Source of the DNA: Caldicellulosiruptor morganii
GTDB taxonomy: Bacteria > Bacillota > Thermoanaerobacteria > Caldicellulosiruptorales > Caldicellulosiruptoraceae
NCBI RefSeq assembly: GCF_026810225.1
Contig: NZ_CP113865.1
Coordinates: 783,001-847,000, forward strand
Direction: 5' to 3'
Length of the DNA stretch: 64,000 nt
A model generated the notes under the pieces. It saw nothing but the letters and a program-made list of their open reading frames with translations. It ran no database searches and was not told the origin of the DNA. Both the position numbers and the translations under genes were made by a program. Every line of letters begins with the position of its first letter. Position 1 is the stretch's first letter. Positions 35,201 to 46,500 of this stretch are shown piece after piece.

Positions 35201-37899
35201 CAGTAACAGTAACACCAACTTCAACACCTACACCCACACCTACAGCGACAGCGACCCCGACACCGACAGTGAGTGTAATGCCAACACCGGCACCGACGGC
35301 ATCACCGGCAGGTGGGAGTTACTGGACACCGAGTGAAAGTTACGGTGCGCTGAAGGTATGGTATGCGAATGGTAATTTGAGCAGTACGACGAATGTATTG
35401 AATCCGAAGATAAAGATAGAGAATGTAGGGACGACGGCGGTAGATCTTAGCAGGGTTAAGGTAAGATACTGGTACACGATAGATGGAGAGGCGACGCAGA
35501 GTGTAAGTGTAGCAAGCAGCATAAATCCTGCGTATATAGATGTGAAGTTTGTGAAGCTTAGGGCGAATGCAGGCGGAGCGGACTATTATGTAGAGGTAGG
35601 TTTTAAGAGTGGAGCAGGTGTTTTGGCAGCGGGTCAGAGCACGAGGGAGATAAGGCTAAGCATACAGAAGAGCAGTGGCAGCTACAATCAGTCGAATGAC
35701 TATTCGGTAAGAAGTGTGACGAGCTATATAGAGAACGAGAAGGTAACAGGGTATATAGATGATGTACTTGTATGGGGTAAAGAGCCGAGCAGGAACGCCC
35801 AGATCAAGGTATGGTATGCGAATGGTATTATAAGCAGCACGACGAATGTATTGAATCCGAAGATAAAGATAGAGAATGTAGGGACGACGGCGGTAGATCT
35901 TAGCAGGGTTAAGGTAAGATACTGGTACACGATAGATGGAGAGGCGACGCAGAGTGTAAGTGTAGCAAGCAGCATAAATCCTGCATATATAGATGTGAAG
36001 TTTGTGAAGCTTGGGTCAAATGCAGGCGGAGCGGACTATTATGTAGAGGTAGGTTTTAAGAGTGGAGCAGGTGTTTTGGCAGCGGGTCAGAGCACGAAGG
36101 AGATAAGGCTAAGCATACAGAAGAGCAGCGGCAGCTACAATCAGTCAAATGACTATTCGGTAAGAAGTGTGACGAGCTATATAGAGAACGAGAAGGTAAC
36201 GGGGTATATAGATGATGTACTTGTATGGGGAAGAGAGCCGGGCAGGGGTACAAAGCCGGCGGGTGGAGTGACACCGACACCGGCACCGGCGCCGACAGCA
36301 ACAACTACCCCAACTCCAACGCCTGCGGTGACCCCCGATGTTAAAATATCGATCGATACGTCCAGTGGAAGAACAAAAATAAGCCCGTATATTTATGGAG
36401 CAAATCAGGATGTTCAGGGTGTTGTTCACCCTGCAAGACGACTTGGTGGGAACAGATTGACGGGTTACAACTGGGAGAACAATATGTCCAATGCAGGGAG
36501 TGACTGGTATCATTCGAGCGATGATTATATGTGTTATATTATGGGTATAACAGGGAATGATAAGAACGTTCCAGCAGCTGTTGTAAGCAAATTTCACGAA
36601 CAGTCAATAAAACAAAATGCATATTCAGCCATCACATTGCAGATGGCAGGTTATGTAGCAAAAGATGGTAATGGTACAGTGAGCGAGTCGGAGACAGCAC
36701 CTTCACCGAGATGGGCTGAAGTCAAGTTTAAAAAAGATGGTGCACTGTCATTGCAGCCTGACGTTAATGATAACTATGTATATATGGATGAGTTTATTAA
36801 CTATTTGATTAACAAGTATGGCAAAGCATCGTCTGCGACGGGAATTAAAGGATATATACTTGACAACGAGCCGGATTTATGGTCGGCTACTCATCCGCGA
36901 ATTCATCCACAGAAGGTAACCTGCAGTGAATTGATAAATAAATCGGTGGAGCTGGCGAAGGTAATAAAGACACTTGATCCGGATGCAGAAGTTTTTGGAC
37001 CTGCATCGTATGGTTTTGCGGGATATTTAACATTGCAGGATGCACCTGACTGGAATCAGGTTAAAGGAAATCACAGATGGTTTTTGAGCTGGTATCTTGA
37101 GCAGATGAAGAAGGCATCGGATAGTTTTGGTAAGAGGTTATTGGATGTGCTTGACATACACTGGTACCCGGAGGCACAGGGTGGCGGTGTGCGAATATGC
37201 TTTGACGGTGAAAATAATACTTCAAGGGATGTGGCAATAGCGAGGATGCAGGCACCGAGAACGCTATGGGATCCGACATATAAAACTGCACAGAAGGGTC
37301 AGATAACAGCGGGAGAAAATAGCTGGATAAATCAATGGTTTCCGGAATATCTACCACTGCTTCCAAATATAAAGGCAGATATAGACAAGTATTATCCTGG
37401 TACCAGACTTGCTATAACTGAGTTTGATTATGGAGGGAAGGACCACATATCGGGAGGAATAGCTTTAGCAGATGTCTTAGGGATATTCGGCAAGTATGGA
37501 GTATACATGGCAGCAAGATGGGGAGATTCGGGGAGCTATGCACAGGCGGCGTACAACATTTATCTCAACTATGATGGGAAAGGTTCGAGATACGGTTCAA
37601 CGTGTGTGAGCGCTGAGACAACTGACGTTGAGAACATGCCGGTATATGCTTCAATTGAGGGAGAAGATGATTCAATTGTGCATATTATATTAATTAACAG
37701 GAATTATGACAGGAAACTGAAGGCAGAGATAAAGATGAATAATACCAGGGTATACACAGGTGGAGAGATATACGGGTTTGACAGTACAAGCTCTCAAATT
37801 AGGAAGATGGGTGTGCTCAGCAATATACAAAACAACACAATCACCATAGAAGTTCCGAATCTGACGGTATACCACATTGTTTTAACCTCTTCAAAGTAG
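32221..37899 (+). CDS. Secreted multimodular GH74 xyloglucanase - CBM3 x3 - GH44 glucanase
   Basis: A 1892-aa extracellular enzyme. Order: signal peptide 1-29; GH74 about 33-760, a two-propeller xyloglucanase/endoglucanase fold with repeated Asp-box-like STDGGNTW and SADKGKTF motifs, likely catalytic Asp 69 ([10 protein letters not shown]) and Asp 479 ([12 protein letters not shown]); Thr-Pro linker to about 822; CBM3 about 824-978; linker; two further CBM3 modules about 1036-1190 and 1193-1340 joined with no linker; short linker; GH44 about 1373-1892 with acid/base Glu 1550 (ILDNEPDLW) and nucleophile Glu 1734 (ITEFDYGG). The pairing attacks xyloglucan and cellulose or mannan from one chain while the CBMs hold crystalline cellulose. 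GAGGAGG precedes ATG 32221. Confidence 0.96.
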   Translation: MKRLISLFSILLILSFLIVGFLQVSAKADTGIAVQPYVWKNVKIEGGGGFITGIVFNPKEKNLVYVRTDIGGAYRSTDGGNTWTQLMDWVSFDDWNLLGVESIATDPVDPNRLYIAAGTYTNWWTESNGAILRSTDKGNTFEITPLPFKLGGNMPGRNMGERLAIDPNNNKILYLGTREGNGLWKSEDYGVLWKKVTSFPNPGTYIEDPNDPYDYLNHITGVVWVVFDPTSGKPGEGSKIIYVGVADKSTSIYYTKDGGQTWQALPGQPTGLLPQRAKLSSDGMLYITYSNTQGPYNGDYGEVWRYNTKTGEWKNISPMAAKDTYFGYGGLAVDANNPKVVMVAALSSWWPDTYIWRSTDGGETWKCIWEWNGYPNRTLHYNMDISAAPWLNFGITNPTPPEVSPKLGWMVGTLEIDPFNSDRMLYGTGATLYGCDDLTNWDKGQNINIKVKAIGIEETSVQALISPPVGPHLFSALADIAGFRHDDLEKAPNWTYVQPNMGTTTDIDFAELNPNFMVRVGNVDKQWNPNTNRIGFSYDGGKSWFQGNTEPQGTKEGGTVAAAADGSAVVWAPKGAKVCYSTDNGNKWIECANVPSEAIVYSDRVNSNKFYAFKNGKFYISADKGKTFVESPATGLPTSGNFKAVPGIEGDIWLVGNNGMWHSTDGGYSFVKISGVEDAASIGFGKPAEGKTYPAIYTYAKINGVRGIFRSDDCGKTWIRINDDKHQFGCANADITGDPRVYGRVFVATNGLGIKWGEIADSNILPSATPTSTPGSSPTPTPTATITSTPAPTSTATPTPTPTPTVTVTPTPTPTPTPTGAPGTGSGLKVLYKNNETSASAASIRAWFKIVNGGSSSVDLSRVKIRYWYTVDGDKPQSAVCDWAQIGASNVTFNFVKLSSAVSGADYYLEVGFSSGAGQLQPGKDTGDIQVRFNKNDWSNYNQADDWSWMQSMTNYGENTKVTLYVDGVLVWGQEPGGATPAPTSTATPTPTPTVTVTPTSTPTPTPTATATPTPTVSVMPTPAPTASPAGGSYWTPSESYGALKVWYANGNLSSTTNVLNPKIKIENVGTTAVDLSRVKVRYWYTIDGEATQSVSVASSINPAYIDVKFVKLRANAGGADYYVEVGFKSGAGVLAAGQSTREIRLSIQKSSGSYNQSNDYSVRSVTSYIENEKVTGYIDDVLVWGKEPSRNAQIKVWYANGIISSTTNVLNPKIKIENVGTTAVDLSRVKVRYWYTIDGEATQSVSVASSINPAYIDVKFVKLGSNAGGADYYVEVGFKSGAGVLAAGQSTKEIRLSIQKSSGSYNQSNDYSVRSVTSYIENEKVTGYIDDVLVWGREPGRGTKPAGGVTPTPAPAPTATTTPTPTPAVTPDVKISIDTSSGRTKISPYIYGANQDVQGVVHPARRLGGNRLTGYNWENNMSNAGSDWYHSSDDYMCYIMGITGNDKNVPAAVVSKFHEQSIKQNAYSAITLQMAGYVAKDGNGTVSESETAPSPRWAEVKFKKDGALSLQPDVNDNYVYMDEFINYLINKYGKASSATGIKGYILDNEPDLWSATHPRIHPQKVTCSELINKSVELAKVIKTLDPDAEVFGPASYGFAGYLTLQDAPDWNQVKGNHRWFLSWYLEQMKKASDSFGKRLLDVLDIHWYPEAQGGGVRICFDGENNTSRDVAIARMQAPRTLWDPTYKTAQKGQITAGENSWINQWFPEYLPLLPNIKADIDKYYPGTRLAITEFDYGGKDHISGGIALADVLGIFGKYGVYMAARWGDSGSYAQAAYNIYLNYDGKGSRYGSTCVSAETTDVENMPVYASIEGEDDSIVHIILINRNYDRKLKAEIKMNNTRVYTGGEIYGFDSTSSQIRKMGVLSNIQNNTITIEVPNLTVYHIVLTSSK
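34560..36290. repeat. CBM3-linker block, copy 1 of a long near-identical repeat
   Basis: The DNA from about 34560 to 36290 in the GH74-GH44 gene recurs, with few changes, at about 40105-41830 in the PL11-PL9 gene. Stretches of tens of bases are identical, including within linkers. Inside each copy the second and third CBM3 modules also share long identical runs, for example 35390-35530 and 35845-35985. Confidence 0.9.
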
Positions 37900-37917
37900 A
37901 AAAAGGATAAAAATGGA

Positions 37918-37966
37918 GACACTGCTGCATGGTAAAAGTTGATATGTGCAGCAGTGTCATATTTTA
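37918..37966 (+). terminator. Terminator after the GH74-GH44 gene
   Basis: GACACTGCTGCA (37918-37929) pairs with TGCAGCAGTGTC (37947-37958), then ATATTTT. The following 180 bases to the next gene hold only its RBS and presumably a promoter. Confidence 0.85.
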
Positions 37967-38142
37967 CATTGTTGGGTTGGGAAGAAAGCAATATCTTTTT
38001 ATCCTTTTCAAAATGCATTTACAATTTTTGATAAGCAAAAAAATGAAAAACAAAAAATGCATATGATAAACTCAAAGCTTGCAATAAAGTTTTTGTATTT
38101 ATTACAATTGAATGTTAAGAAACTGTTTTGGAGGTGAATTTA

Positions 38143-41100
38143 ATGTTTGTAAAGAAAAAGAGAAGAATAAATGTGTATTTAGCATTAATTATTTTTGTTG
38201 TCAATATTGTCTTATTTAATGGACAGGTAAATATAAACAAAAATAATTTAGCAATGGCAGCAACTGAAAGTCAAATTGAGAAGTTAAATCGAGGACTGAT
38301 AGCTGTTAAAGTGACAAATGGAGTATTTTTGAGCTGGAGAATGTTTGGGTCAGATCCAGCAAATATTGGGTTTAATATTTACAGGAATGGAGTGAAGATA
38401 ACTAAAACACCTATTCAGGACAGCACAAATTACATTGATGCTGATGGAACAACCGGTTCGAGATATTATGTAAGAGCAGTAATAAATGGGGTAGAGGTAG
38501 AACAATCTGAAGAAGTAAGTGTGCTTAATAACAATTATATTGAAATTAAATTAAATAAACCAGCGAATTCTCCCCTTGGTGCTTCATATTCGCCAAATGA
38601 TGCAAGTGTGGGCGATTTGGATGGTGATGGAGAATATGAGATTGTTTTAAAATGGGATCCAAGTGATTCAAAGGACAACTCGCAATCTGGATATACAAGC
38701 AATGTGTATTTAGACGCTTACAAATTAAATGGCAAATTTTTATGGAGAATTGATTTGGGTAAAAATATAAGAGCAGGGGCACATTATACACAATTTATAG
38801 TATATGATTTAGATGGTGACGGAAAAGCAGAGGTTGTATGTAAAACGGCTGATGGGACAATAGATGGACGGGGAAATGTTATAGGTGATCCTAATGCTGA
38901 TTGGAGAAATTCAAGTGGTTACATTTTATCAGGTCCTGAATATTTGACAGTATTTGAAGGTGCAACAGGAAGGGCATTGAAAACTGTTAATTATATTCCT
39001 CCGCGGGGAAATGTTTCATCATGGGGAGATTCATATGGGAACAGAGTTGATAGATTTTTGGCTGCAGTGGCTTATCTGGATGGGAAAAGGCCAAGTCTTA
39101 TTATGTGCCGAGGATATTATACAAAGACATATATAGTTGCCTGGAATTGGCAAAATGGCGAGTTAACAAAGTTATGGCAATTTGATACAGGTGAAACTAA
39201 TGATGGATACAGAGATGATTATGAAGGACAGGGGAATCATAATCTGAGTGTAGCTGATGTTGACAATGACGGTAAAGACGAGATCATTTATGGTGCGATG
39301 GCAGTAGATGATAATGGAGCTCCACTGTATACAACCAAATTGGGGCATGGGGATGCCATGCACGTAACTGATATTGATCCGGACAGACCTGGATTGGAAG
39401 TCTGGCAATGTCATGAAGGAAGCACAGGAGCTAGTTTGCGTGATGCAAGAACAGGGCAGATACTGGTGAGAGTTTTGACATCTGGAGATTGTGGACGTGC
39501 ATTGGCGGCAGACGTTGATCCGAGGTATAAGGGGTTAGAAATGTGGGCAGCAGGGATAAGTATTAGAGATTGTAAGGGAAATGTAATCAGCAGTGCGACA
39601 CCACCAATTAACTTTGCAATTTGGTGGGATGGAGATTTAGGAAGAGAATTATTAGATAAGACATATATTTACAAATGGGATTATAACAATAACAAAACAA
39701 ACACAATATTTACAGCAAGTGGGTGTTCATCTAATAATGGTACAAAAGCAACACCATGCTTGAGTGCGGACATACTTGGAGATTGGAGAGAAGAGGTTAT
39801 ATTTAGAACCAGTGATGACAGTGCTATCAGGATATATACAACTACGACTTTGACAAATTATAAGATTCCTACACTTATGCACAACAGACAATACAGGGAG
39901 TCCATAGCATGGCAGAATGTAGCATATAATCAACCGCCACATCTAAGTTTTTATTTGGGATATGAGACAAACATAAATGAAATATACAAATATTTTGAGG
40001 GATACGGTGACCAAACAAGTAACCCATCACCAACTCCAACACCAACGGCTACAGCAACAGCAACGCCAAGGCCAACATCCACAGCAACGCCAACGCCTAC
40101 ACCGACTCCAACAGCAACTATTACATCCACACCTGCACCAACATCGACAGCAACACCAACCCCGACCCCAACACCGACGGTGACAGTTACCCCAACACCA
40201 ACGCCAACCCCGACACCGACGGGTGCACCTGGTACGGGAAGTGGATTTAAGGTACTGTACAAGAACAATGAGACGAGTGCGAGTGCGGCATCAATAAGGC
40301 CATGGTTTAAGATAGTGAATGGAGGCAGCAGCAGTGTTGATCTTAGCAGGGTTAAGATAAGATACTGGTACACGGTGGATGGTGACAAGCCGCAGAGTGC
40401 GGTATGTGACTGGGCACAGATAGGAGCAAGCAATGTGACATTCAACTTTGTGAAGCTGAGCAGCGGAGTGAGTGGAGCGGATTATTACTTAGAGGTAGGG
40501 TTTAGCAGTGGAGCTGGGCAGCTGCAGCCTGGAAAGGACACAGGGGATATACAGGTAAGGTTTAACAAGAATGACTGGAGCAATTACAATCAGGCAGACG
40601 ACTGGTCATGGATGCAGAGCATGACGAATTATGGAGAGAATACGAAGGTAACGCTGTATGTAGATGGAGTTCTGGTATGGGGGCAGGAGCCGGGAGGAGC
40701 GACACCTGCACCGACAAGCACAGCAACACCAACGCCAACGCCGACAGTAACATCAACACCAACTTCAACACCTACACCTACACCGACAGCGACCCCGACA
40801 CCGACAGTGAGTGTAACGCCAACACCGGCACCGACGGCATCACCGGTAGGTGGGAGTTACTGGACACCGAGTGACAGTTACGGTGCGCTGAAGGTATGGT
40901 ATGCGAATGGTAATTTGAGCAGCACGACGAATGTATTGAATCCGAAGATAAAGATAGAGAATGTAGGGACGACGGCGGTAGATCTTAGCAGGGTTAAGGT
41001 AAGATACTGGTACACGATAGATGGAGAGGCGACACAGAGTGTAAGTGTAGCAAGCAGCATAAATCCTGCGTATATAGATGTGAAGTTTGTGAAGCTTGGG

Positions 41101-43188
41101 GCGAATGCAGGCGGAGCGGACTATTATGTAGAGATAGGGTTTAAGAGTGGAGCAGGTGTTTTGGCAGCAGGTCAGAGCACGAAAGAGATAAGGCTAAGCA
41201 TACAGAAGAGCAGTGGCAGCTACAATCAGTCAAATGATTATTCGGTAAGAAGTGTGACGAGCTATATAGAGAACGAGAAGGTAACAGGGTATATAGATGA
41301 TGTACTTGTATGGGGTAAAGAGCCGAGCAAGAACGCCCAGATCAAGGTATGGTATGCGAATGGTATTATAAGCAGCACGACGAATGTATTGAATCCGAAG
41401 ATAAAGATAGAGAATGTAGGGACGACGGCGGTAGATCTTAGCAGGGTTAAGGTAAGATACTGGTACACGATAGATGGAGAGGCGACGCAGAGTGTAAGTG
41501 TAGCAAGCAGCATAAATCCTGCGTATATAGATGTGAAGTTTGTGAAGCTTGGGTCAAATGCAGGCGGAGCGGACTATTATGTAGAGGTAGGGTTTAAGAG
41601 TGGAGCAGGTGTTTTGGCAGCGGGTCAGAGCACGAAGGAGATAAGGCTAAGCATACAGAAGAGCAGCGGCAGCTACAATCAGTCAAATGACTATTCGGTA
41701 AGAAGTGCAAATAGCTATATAGAGAACGAGAAGGTAACGGGGTATATAGATGATGCGATAGTATGGGGTAAAGAGCCGAGCAGGGGTACAAAGCCGGCGG
41801 GAGGAGTGACACCGACACCGGCACCGACGCCGACGGCAACTCCTACTCCGACACCGACAACCACACCTACGCCCACATCGGTTTCATCATCCACTCCTAC
41901 ACCTACAGCAACGCCAACACCTACTTCAACGCCTATACAGAGTGCGACACCAACACCAACGCAAACTCCAGCAGTAACACCTACTCCAACTCCAACAGCA
42001 GTTCCAACTCCTGCACCGACGCCTGTTCCTGGTGAGAATGCTATTTATGTGGCGCCAGAAGGTAACCAAAATAATCCTGGTACCATTGATAAACCAACTA
42101 CATTGGAAAAGGCAATTGCTATTGTAAAACCCGGACAGGTAATCTACATGAGAGGTGGGACTTATAAGTATTCTGTGCAGATTACAATCGGAAGAGATAA
42201 TAACGGCACAAGCAGTGCAAGAAAATGCATATATGCGTTTCCAAATGAAAGACCAATATTAGACTTTTCATCTCAACCGTATGGAAATGTAGATTCAAAT
42301 CCAAGAGGTTTACAAATTAACGGAAGTTACTGGCATATTAAAGGGTTAGAAATAATGGGAGCTGCAGACAATGGGATCTTTGTTGGTGGTAATTATAATA
42401 TAATTGAACAATGTGAAATTCATCATAACAGAGACTCAGGTTTGCAGATAGGCAGGTATAGTAGTTCAGCAACCAAAGATGAGTGGCCCAGTTACAATTT
42501 AATTTTGAATTGTACATCACATGATAATATGGATCCAGATAACGGCGAAGATGCAGATGGTTTTGCATGCAAATTAACAGTAGGTCCGGGGAATGTATTT
42601 AAGGGTTGTGTGTCATATTTCAATGTGGATGATGGCTGGGATCTGTACACTAAAACTGACACGGGGCCAATAGGAGAGGTATTAATTGAAGATTGTGTGG
42701 CATTTAGCAATGGACAAACATCAGATGGGAGTGCTACATCTAACAGTGATGGGAATGGTTTCAAACTTGGAGGCAGTAATATAAAGGTCAATCATACAGT
42801 GCGGAGATGTATTGCGTTTAACAACAAGAAACATGGTTTTACTTATAATAGCAATCCTGGAAGCATAACTTTAGAAAATTGTACAGGATATAACAACGGC
42901 TTGAAGGTAAGTGCTAGGAACTTCTATTTTGGAGAAGGTACGCACGTGCTGAAAAATTGCTTATCATACAAAGAAGGTGCATCGAGTGATGTAATCAGCG
43001 GAACGGTAGTTAATAGTGTTTTATGGAGTAACGGTAAGGCGGTAAAGCCAAATGGGCAGCTGGTGACAGATAATGACTTTTACAGCTTAACACCGACCAT
43101 AACGAGGGATAATGATGGGAGTTTGAATTTAGGAGACTTTTTAAAACCCAAGCCTGGAAGTGGTTTGGAGGGAATAGGAGCAAGGTGA
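38143..43188 (+). CDS. Secreted multimodular PL11 rhamnogalacturonan lyase - CBM3 x3 - PL9 pectate lyase
   Basis: A 1681-aa extracellular pectin-degrading enzyme. Order: long signal/anchor ([18 protein letters not shown]); PL11 about 42-620 with FnIII-like start and Ca-binding propeller repeats ([47 protein letters not shown]); Thr-Pro linker; CBM3 about 697-851; linker; tandem CBM3 about 905-1063 and 1065-1213; a long linker of about 80 residues; PL9 about 1300-1681, a right-handed beta-helix with [24 protein letters not shown] and [11 protein letters not shown] (catalytic Lys). ATG 38143 follows GGAGGTG. It should cut both rhamnogalacturonan I and homogalacturonan, exposing cellulose for the neighbour enzyme. 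Confidence 0.95.
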   Translation: MFVKKKRRINVYLALIIFVVNIVLFNGQVNINKNNLAMAATESQIEKLNRGLIAVKVTNGVFLSWRMFGSDPANIGFNIYRNGVKITKTPIQDSTNYIDADGTTGSRYYVRAVINGVEVEQSEEVSVLNNNYIEIKLNKPANSPLGASYSPNDASVGDLDGDGEYEIVLKWDPSDSKDNSQSGYTSNVYLDAYKLNGKFLWRIDLGKNIRAGAHYTQFIVYDLDGDGKAEVVCKTADGTIDGRGNVIGDPNADWRNSSGYILSGPEYLTVFEGATGRALKTVNYIPPRGNVSSWGDSYGNRVDRFLAAVAYLDGKRPSLIMCRGYYTKTYIVAWNWQNGELTKLWQFDTGETNDGYRDDYEGQGNHNLSVADVDNDGKDEIIYGAMAVDDNGAPLYTTKLGHGDAMHVTDIDPDRPGLEVWQCHEGSTGASLRDARTGQILVRVLTSGDCGRALAADVDPRYKGLEMWAAGISIRDCKGNVISSATPPINFAIWWDGDLGRELLDKTYIYKWDYNNNKTNTIFTASGCSSNNGTKATPCLSADILGDWREEVIFRTSDDSAIRIYTTTTLTNYKIPTLMHNRQYRESIAWQNVAYNQPPHLSFYLGYETNINEIYKYFEGYGDQTSNPSPTPTPTATATATPRPTSTATPTPTPTPTATITSTPAPTSTATPTPTPTPTVTVTPTPTPTPTPTGAPGTGSGFKVLYKNNETSASAASIRPWFKIVNGGSSSVDLSRVKIRYWYTVDGDKPQSAVCDWAQIGASNVTFNFVKLSSGVSGADYYLEVGFSSGAGQLQPGKDTGDIQVRFNKNDWSNYNQADDWSWMQSMTNYGENTKVTLYVDGVLVWGQEPGGATPAPTSTATPTPTPTVTSTPTSTPTPTPTATPTPTVSVTPTPAPTASPVGGSYWTPSDSYGALKVWYANGNLSSTTNVLNPKIKIENVGTTAVDLSRVKVRYWYTIDGEATQSVSVASSINPAYIDVKFVKLGANAGGADYYVEIGFKSGAGVLAAGQSTKEIRLSIQKSSGSYNQSNDYSVRSVTSYIENEKVTGYIDDVLVWGKEPSKNAQIKVWYANGIISSTTNVLNPKIKIENVGTTAVDLSRVKVRYWYTIDGEATQSVSVASSINPAYIDVKFVKLGSNAGGADYYVEVGFKSGAGVLAAGQSTKEIRLSIQKSSGSYNQSNDYSVRSANSYIENEKVTGYIDDAIVWGKEPSRGTKPAGGVTPTPAPTPTATPTPTPTTTPTPTSVSSSTPTPTATPTPTSTPIQSATPTPTQTPAVTPTPTPTAVPTPAPTPVPGENAIYVAPEGNQNNPGTIDKPTTLEKAIAIVKPGQVIYMRGGTYKYSVQITIGRDNNGTSSARKCIYAFPNERPILDFSSQPYGNVDSNPRGLQINGSYWHIKGLEIMGAADNGIFVGGNYNIIEQCEIHHNRDSGLQIGRYSSSATKDEWPSYNLILNCTSHDNMDPDNGEDADGFACKLTVGPGNVFKGCVSYFNVDDGWDLYTKTDTGPIGEVLIEDCVAFSNGQTSDGSATSNSDGNGFKLGGSNIKVNHTVRRCIAFNNKKHGFTYNSNPGSITLENCTGYNNGLKVSARNFYFGEGTHVLKNCLSYKEGASSDVISGTVVNSVLWSNGKAVKPNGQLVTDNDFYSLTPTITRDNDGSLNLGDFLKPKPGSGLEGIGAR
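40105..41830. repeat. CBM3-linker block, copy 2 of a long near-identical repeat
   Basis: Matches about 34560-36290. Codon use here (GCG, ACG, AGC, GAG) is richer in GC than the flanking catalytic domains of the same gene, so the block has its own compositional signature, consistent with spread or homogenisation as a unit. Confidence 0.9.
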
Positions 43189-43196
43189 TTACCTTA

Positions 43197-43235
43197 CCCT
43201 CTCCGCTTGAAAATAGAAAAGTCAAGCGGAGAGGG
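43197..43235. terminator. Stem-loop after the PL11-PL9 gene
   Basis: CCCTCTCCGCTTGA (43197-43210) pairs with TCAAGCGGAGAGGG (43222-43235). There is no U-run after it, so it may be a 3'-end stabilising or Rho-independent-like structure. Confidence 0.6.
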
Positions 43236-43377
43236 TGTACAGTAAAAGTTGTTAATAAAATTAGGAAGATGGAAGTGTTTAATAAATTGAGTTTAAAGGA
43301 AGATTTTATTTATTATACTTGAGTATAATAATTGTGAGAAAACATTATTTACAGAAATTAGTTTGCATAAAAAGTGT

Positions 43378-43455
43378 CAAAACCAGCGAAGCTTTTAATA
43401 GATGATTTTGAGGATGGCAACACGGATGGGTGGTCGACATTGGATTGTAGTTGAA
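43378..43455 (+). pseudogene. Remnant of a secreted carbohydrate-active protein
   Basis: A short frame reads PAKLLIDDFEDGNTDGWSTL followed by DCS and a stop. The IDDFEDGxxDGWS pattern is the usual opening of a jelly-roll carbohydrate-binding domain in glycoside hydrolases. No start codon, signal peptide or downstream continuation is present, so another enzyme gene was probably deleted from this locus. The rest of 43236-43518 has nothing recognisable. Confidence 0.6.
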
Positions 43456-43518
43456 CAGTAGTAGATGGAATAAGGTTTTGAAGCGGGCCAATATACATTT
43501 TGCAGAGAAAGTATATAG

Positions 43519-43593
43519 GATAACATAAAGGATTTGAACAAGAGTTTGAACTTTAGTTTATCGTTCAAAAATAATTATAGCCTTTATGTTATC
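43519..43593. repeat. Inverted repeat overlapping the end of the cyclase gene
   Basis: GATAACATAAAGG (43519-43531) and CCTTTATGTTATC (43581-43593) pair exactly; TTTGAAC..GTTCAAA extends the pairing inward. It covers the last codon and stop of the minus-strand cyclase gene. It could be that gene's transcription-end hairpin or the end of a small repeat element. Confidence 0.5.
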
Positions 43594-46500
43594 ATAAGAG
43601 ATTTTTGATTTTTAATATTTCTAAGTTGATGCTAACTTCGTCATCAAAATGCTTGCTTGTTTTTTCTGCTAACTCAATGAAATACTTTGCCCGGGTTTTC
43701 TCTGATATATTTATATAAACCTTTGCCAGTATCACGTAGCACTTTGCAAGCTCTAATAAAAAACCACTTTCTTCACAGAGTTTAATTGCATCAGAAAGAC
43801 AGTCTATAGCTTCATTGTACTTTTCAGCACCAAACATTATTTCGCTTTTTTTTCTAAGTGATTCTATCTGTTTGAATGTAATTTTGTTTGATAATTCAAG
43901 TGCCAGCTCTATTTCTTTTTCTGCCTGCGAAAGATTATTTATTTGCAAAAGGAAATCTGCTTTTGTCAGATGATATTCATACTCAATGTCTGTATCTTTA
44001 ACCTCTTCAATCAGCAATTCTGATTTGCTCAGAAAATCTTCGCATGCTTTAAAGTTTTTCATGAGGCTCAAAACTTTTGCAAGGTATATATAACCCAGTA
44101 TCTTTTCTGCTGTAAACATTTTCTCCTCGCTGATATTAAGTGATGCTAAAAACAGTTCATAAGCATTAAAAAACAAGCCTTTTTCAATATAAACCTCGCC
44201 AATGTTTAGCAGACACAAACATTCTTCATACAACAAACTCCATTTTTTAGAATTCTCATAAGCCTGGTTTAGATACTCATATGCTTTTTTGAGCAATCCT
44301 TTCTTGGCATGAATTATTCCTAAGTTTATCAAAATATCAATTTGTGTGTGTTTGTCATAAATTTTTTTGCTGTCTTCAAAAGCTGATAACAAATTATGAA
44401 TTGCCTTATTTGTGTTTCCGATCTGAAAATATAGAATGCCAAAGTTTGCAGTAGTTTTGCTTCGCAAAAATATGTTGTTGACTCTGGTTGCAAGTCCTCT
44501 TGCTTTTTGCAGAAAGCTTACCGCTTTTTTAATGTTGCCATGATATCTAAAAAGGGAATAAGAAGTAATGTTTAGAGCCTTGATTAAAATTTCAATTTCG
44601 CTTTCAAGTGGGGAAAGGGATTCAATCTCCTTGAGGATTTCATCAATTTCCAGTGATGCTGTGTAGCTGTGATAAAGGCTTTTTAAATATATAAGTGTTA
44701 AATATAGAGGATGATTTTTGCCAATTTGCTTTTCAAGTTGGACAATAATTTCACGGGCATTGTCAAAGTCAGCAGTTAAAATAAAACATTCACACATATG
44801 ACATTTAATAAAAAGCTGTTTTTCAGCATCTGCGTGTTCATACAATATCTGCAAATAACTTATTGCATCAGTGTAATTACCCATTTGTTTTTCTAAAATT
44901 GAGAGTTCCTCAAGTGCCTCTACAAAAAAACGATGTTTGGTTTGATTGCATTTAGTTAATATTTCAAGTGCAAGTTTGAAGTATTTTACAGAATATCTGT
45001 ATAGAAGTTGCCTTTTGTAATTGTGTGCAAGCAAAATACAGTATTTAGTGGCATTTAGAAAGTCTTCGGCTTCCATATAGTGATATATTAAAAGGTCGAA
45101 GTAATTGTTTATAGCATCTTTAAATAGTTTTTCAATTGAATTTGCAATTCTGTAATGAATGTTTGCTTTTATTTTTTTGGGTATAGATTTTAAAATTGCT
45201 TCGAAGACAAAATTATTTGTAAATTCAAAGATTTTATCTGCTGTGGTGTTTTGATACACAATGTCAACAAGTTTGATAAAATTATTCTTTGTAAGAATAA
45301 GAATGATATCATTTTCTGGTTTTGAAGGTTTTAAAATATCTGATATAACCCTGAAACTAAATCTTTTTCCATATACCGCTGCAATTTTTAAAAACTCAAT
45401 CAGCTCTTTATCAAATTTAGAAATTCTATGTTCAGTAATTCTATCAAATATTTCCAAAGAATTTGAATTTTCAAAGTTTATAAGATATAGAATGTTATTT
45501 CTGACAGATAATTTATTACTTATCTGAAGCCATTTGCAAATTTCCTGAATATACGCAATTTTACCATCAGAAATATCGGATACAAGCTCTGTAAAATCCC
45601 TATCAACACTATTTACATTAAAAACAGCTTTTAGTATTTCTTCGATTTTTTCAGGTGAAAGTTTTTGTATATAAATTGTTTCTTGAAAATTTAGTTTGAT
45701 GTTTTCATTGTCTGATGTTATGACAAATATGCCTTTGTCAGGCGCTAAATTGGCTTTAATGTATTCAATTACCTTGATTGATTCAATATCAGCAAACTGA
45801 ATATCGTCTATTAAAAAGATAGAAAAACTGGATGATAAAAATGTATCGAAAAAGAGAAAAGTGCTTTGTATAATTTCTCGTTCAATATCTTCTGGCGTCA
45901 TTGAAGAAAAAATGTACCTGAATTCTTCCTCAGGATTCAGTTGCAGAATAACAGAGAGAAAATTTAAACAGTTTGACTTTTTCTCAAAATCATCTTTGAA
46001 CAAAAAATCAAGAAATGAAACCAATCGATGGTATTTTATACCTGGTACATCTTCAGGGCTTATATTCAAAATTCTGCAGATTATCTGAGATATCAATAAA
46101 TAGGGGCGAGAATAAATATTGGGGCTGCATTTGATATAATAAGTTCTTATACTGTTTGAAAGCAAATGTGAGGACAATCTTTCTAACAATGTTGTTTTGC
46201 CAGTACCACCCGGTCCGACCAGAAGTATACCATTTTCCTTTTTTGATGCAATCAAATTGAACAATTTTGATAAATATTGATCCTGGATATTTGAAAATGG
46301 TTCCAAAAAGTTGGTTTCACTTATAACTTTTAAAGGCATATAGCACCTTATTGGCTCGCTTTTATTTTTCACATATATTTCTTTAGCTTCAGAATACAGG
46401 ATGGAATCAAAGGTTTCTCTGTAGATACTTTCTGACACATAAATACCATTTTCAGGCGCGACAGATTGCAATCTTTGAGCCACATTGACCACATCACCTA

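Noticed and set aside
35064-35336. Plus-strand frame with Asn/Thr/Asp-rich tail
   Set aside because: Out-of-frame reading of the CBM3 end and linker of the real gene.
43010-43225. Minus-strand 71-aa frame at the end of the PL9 domain
   Set aside because: Complement of the lyase C-terminus and its hairpin; no start signal.
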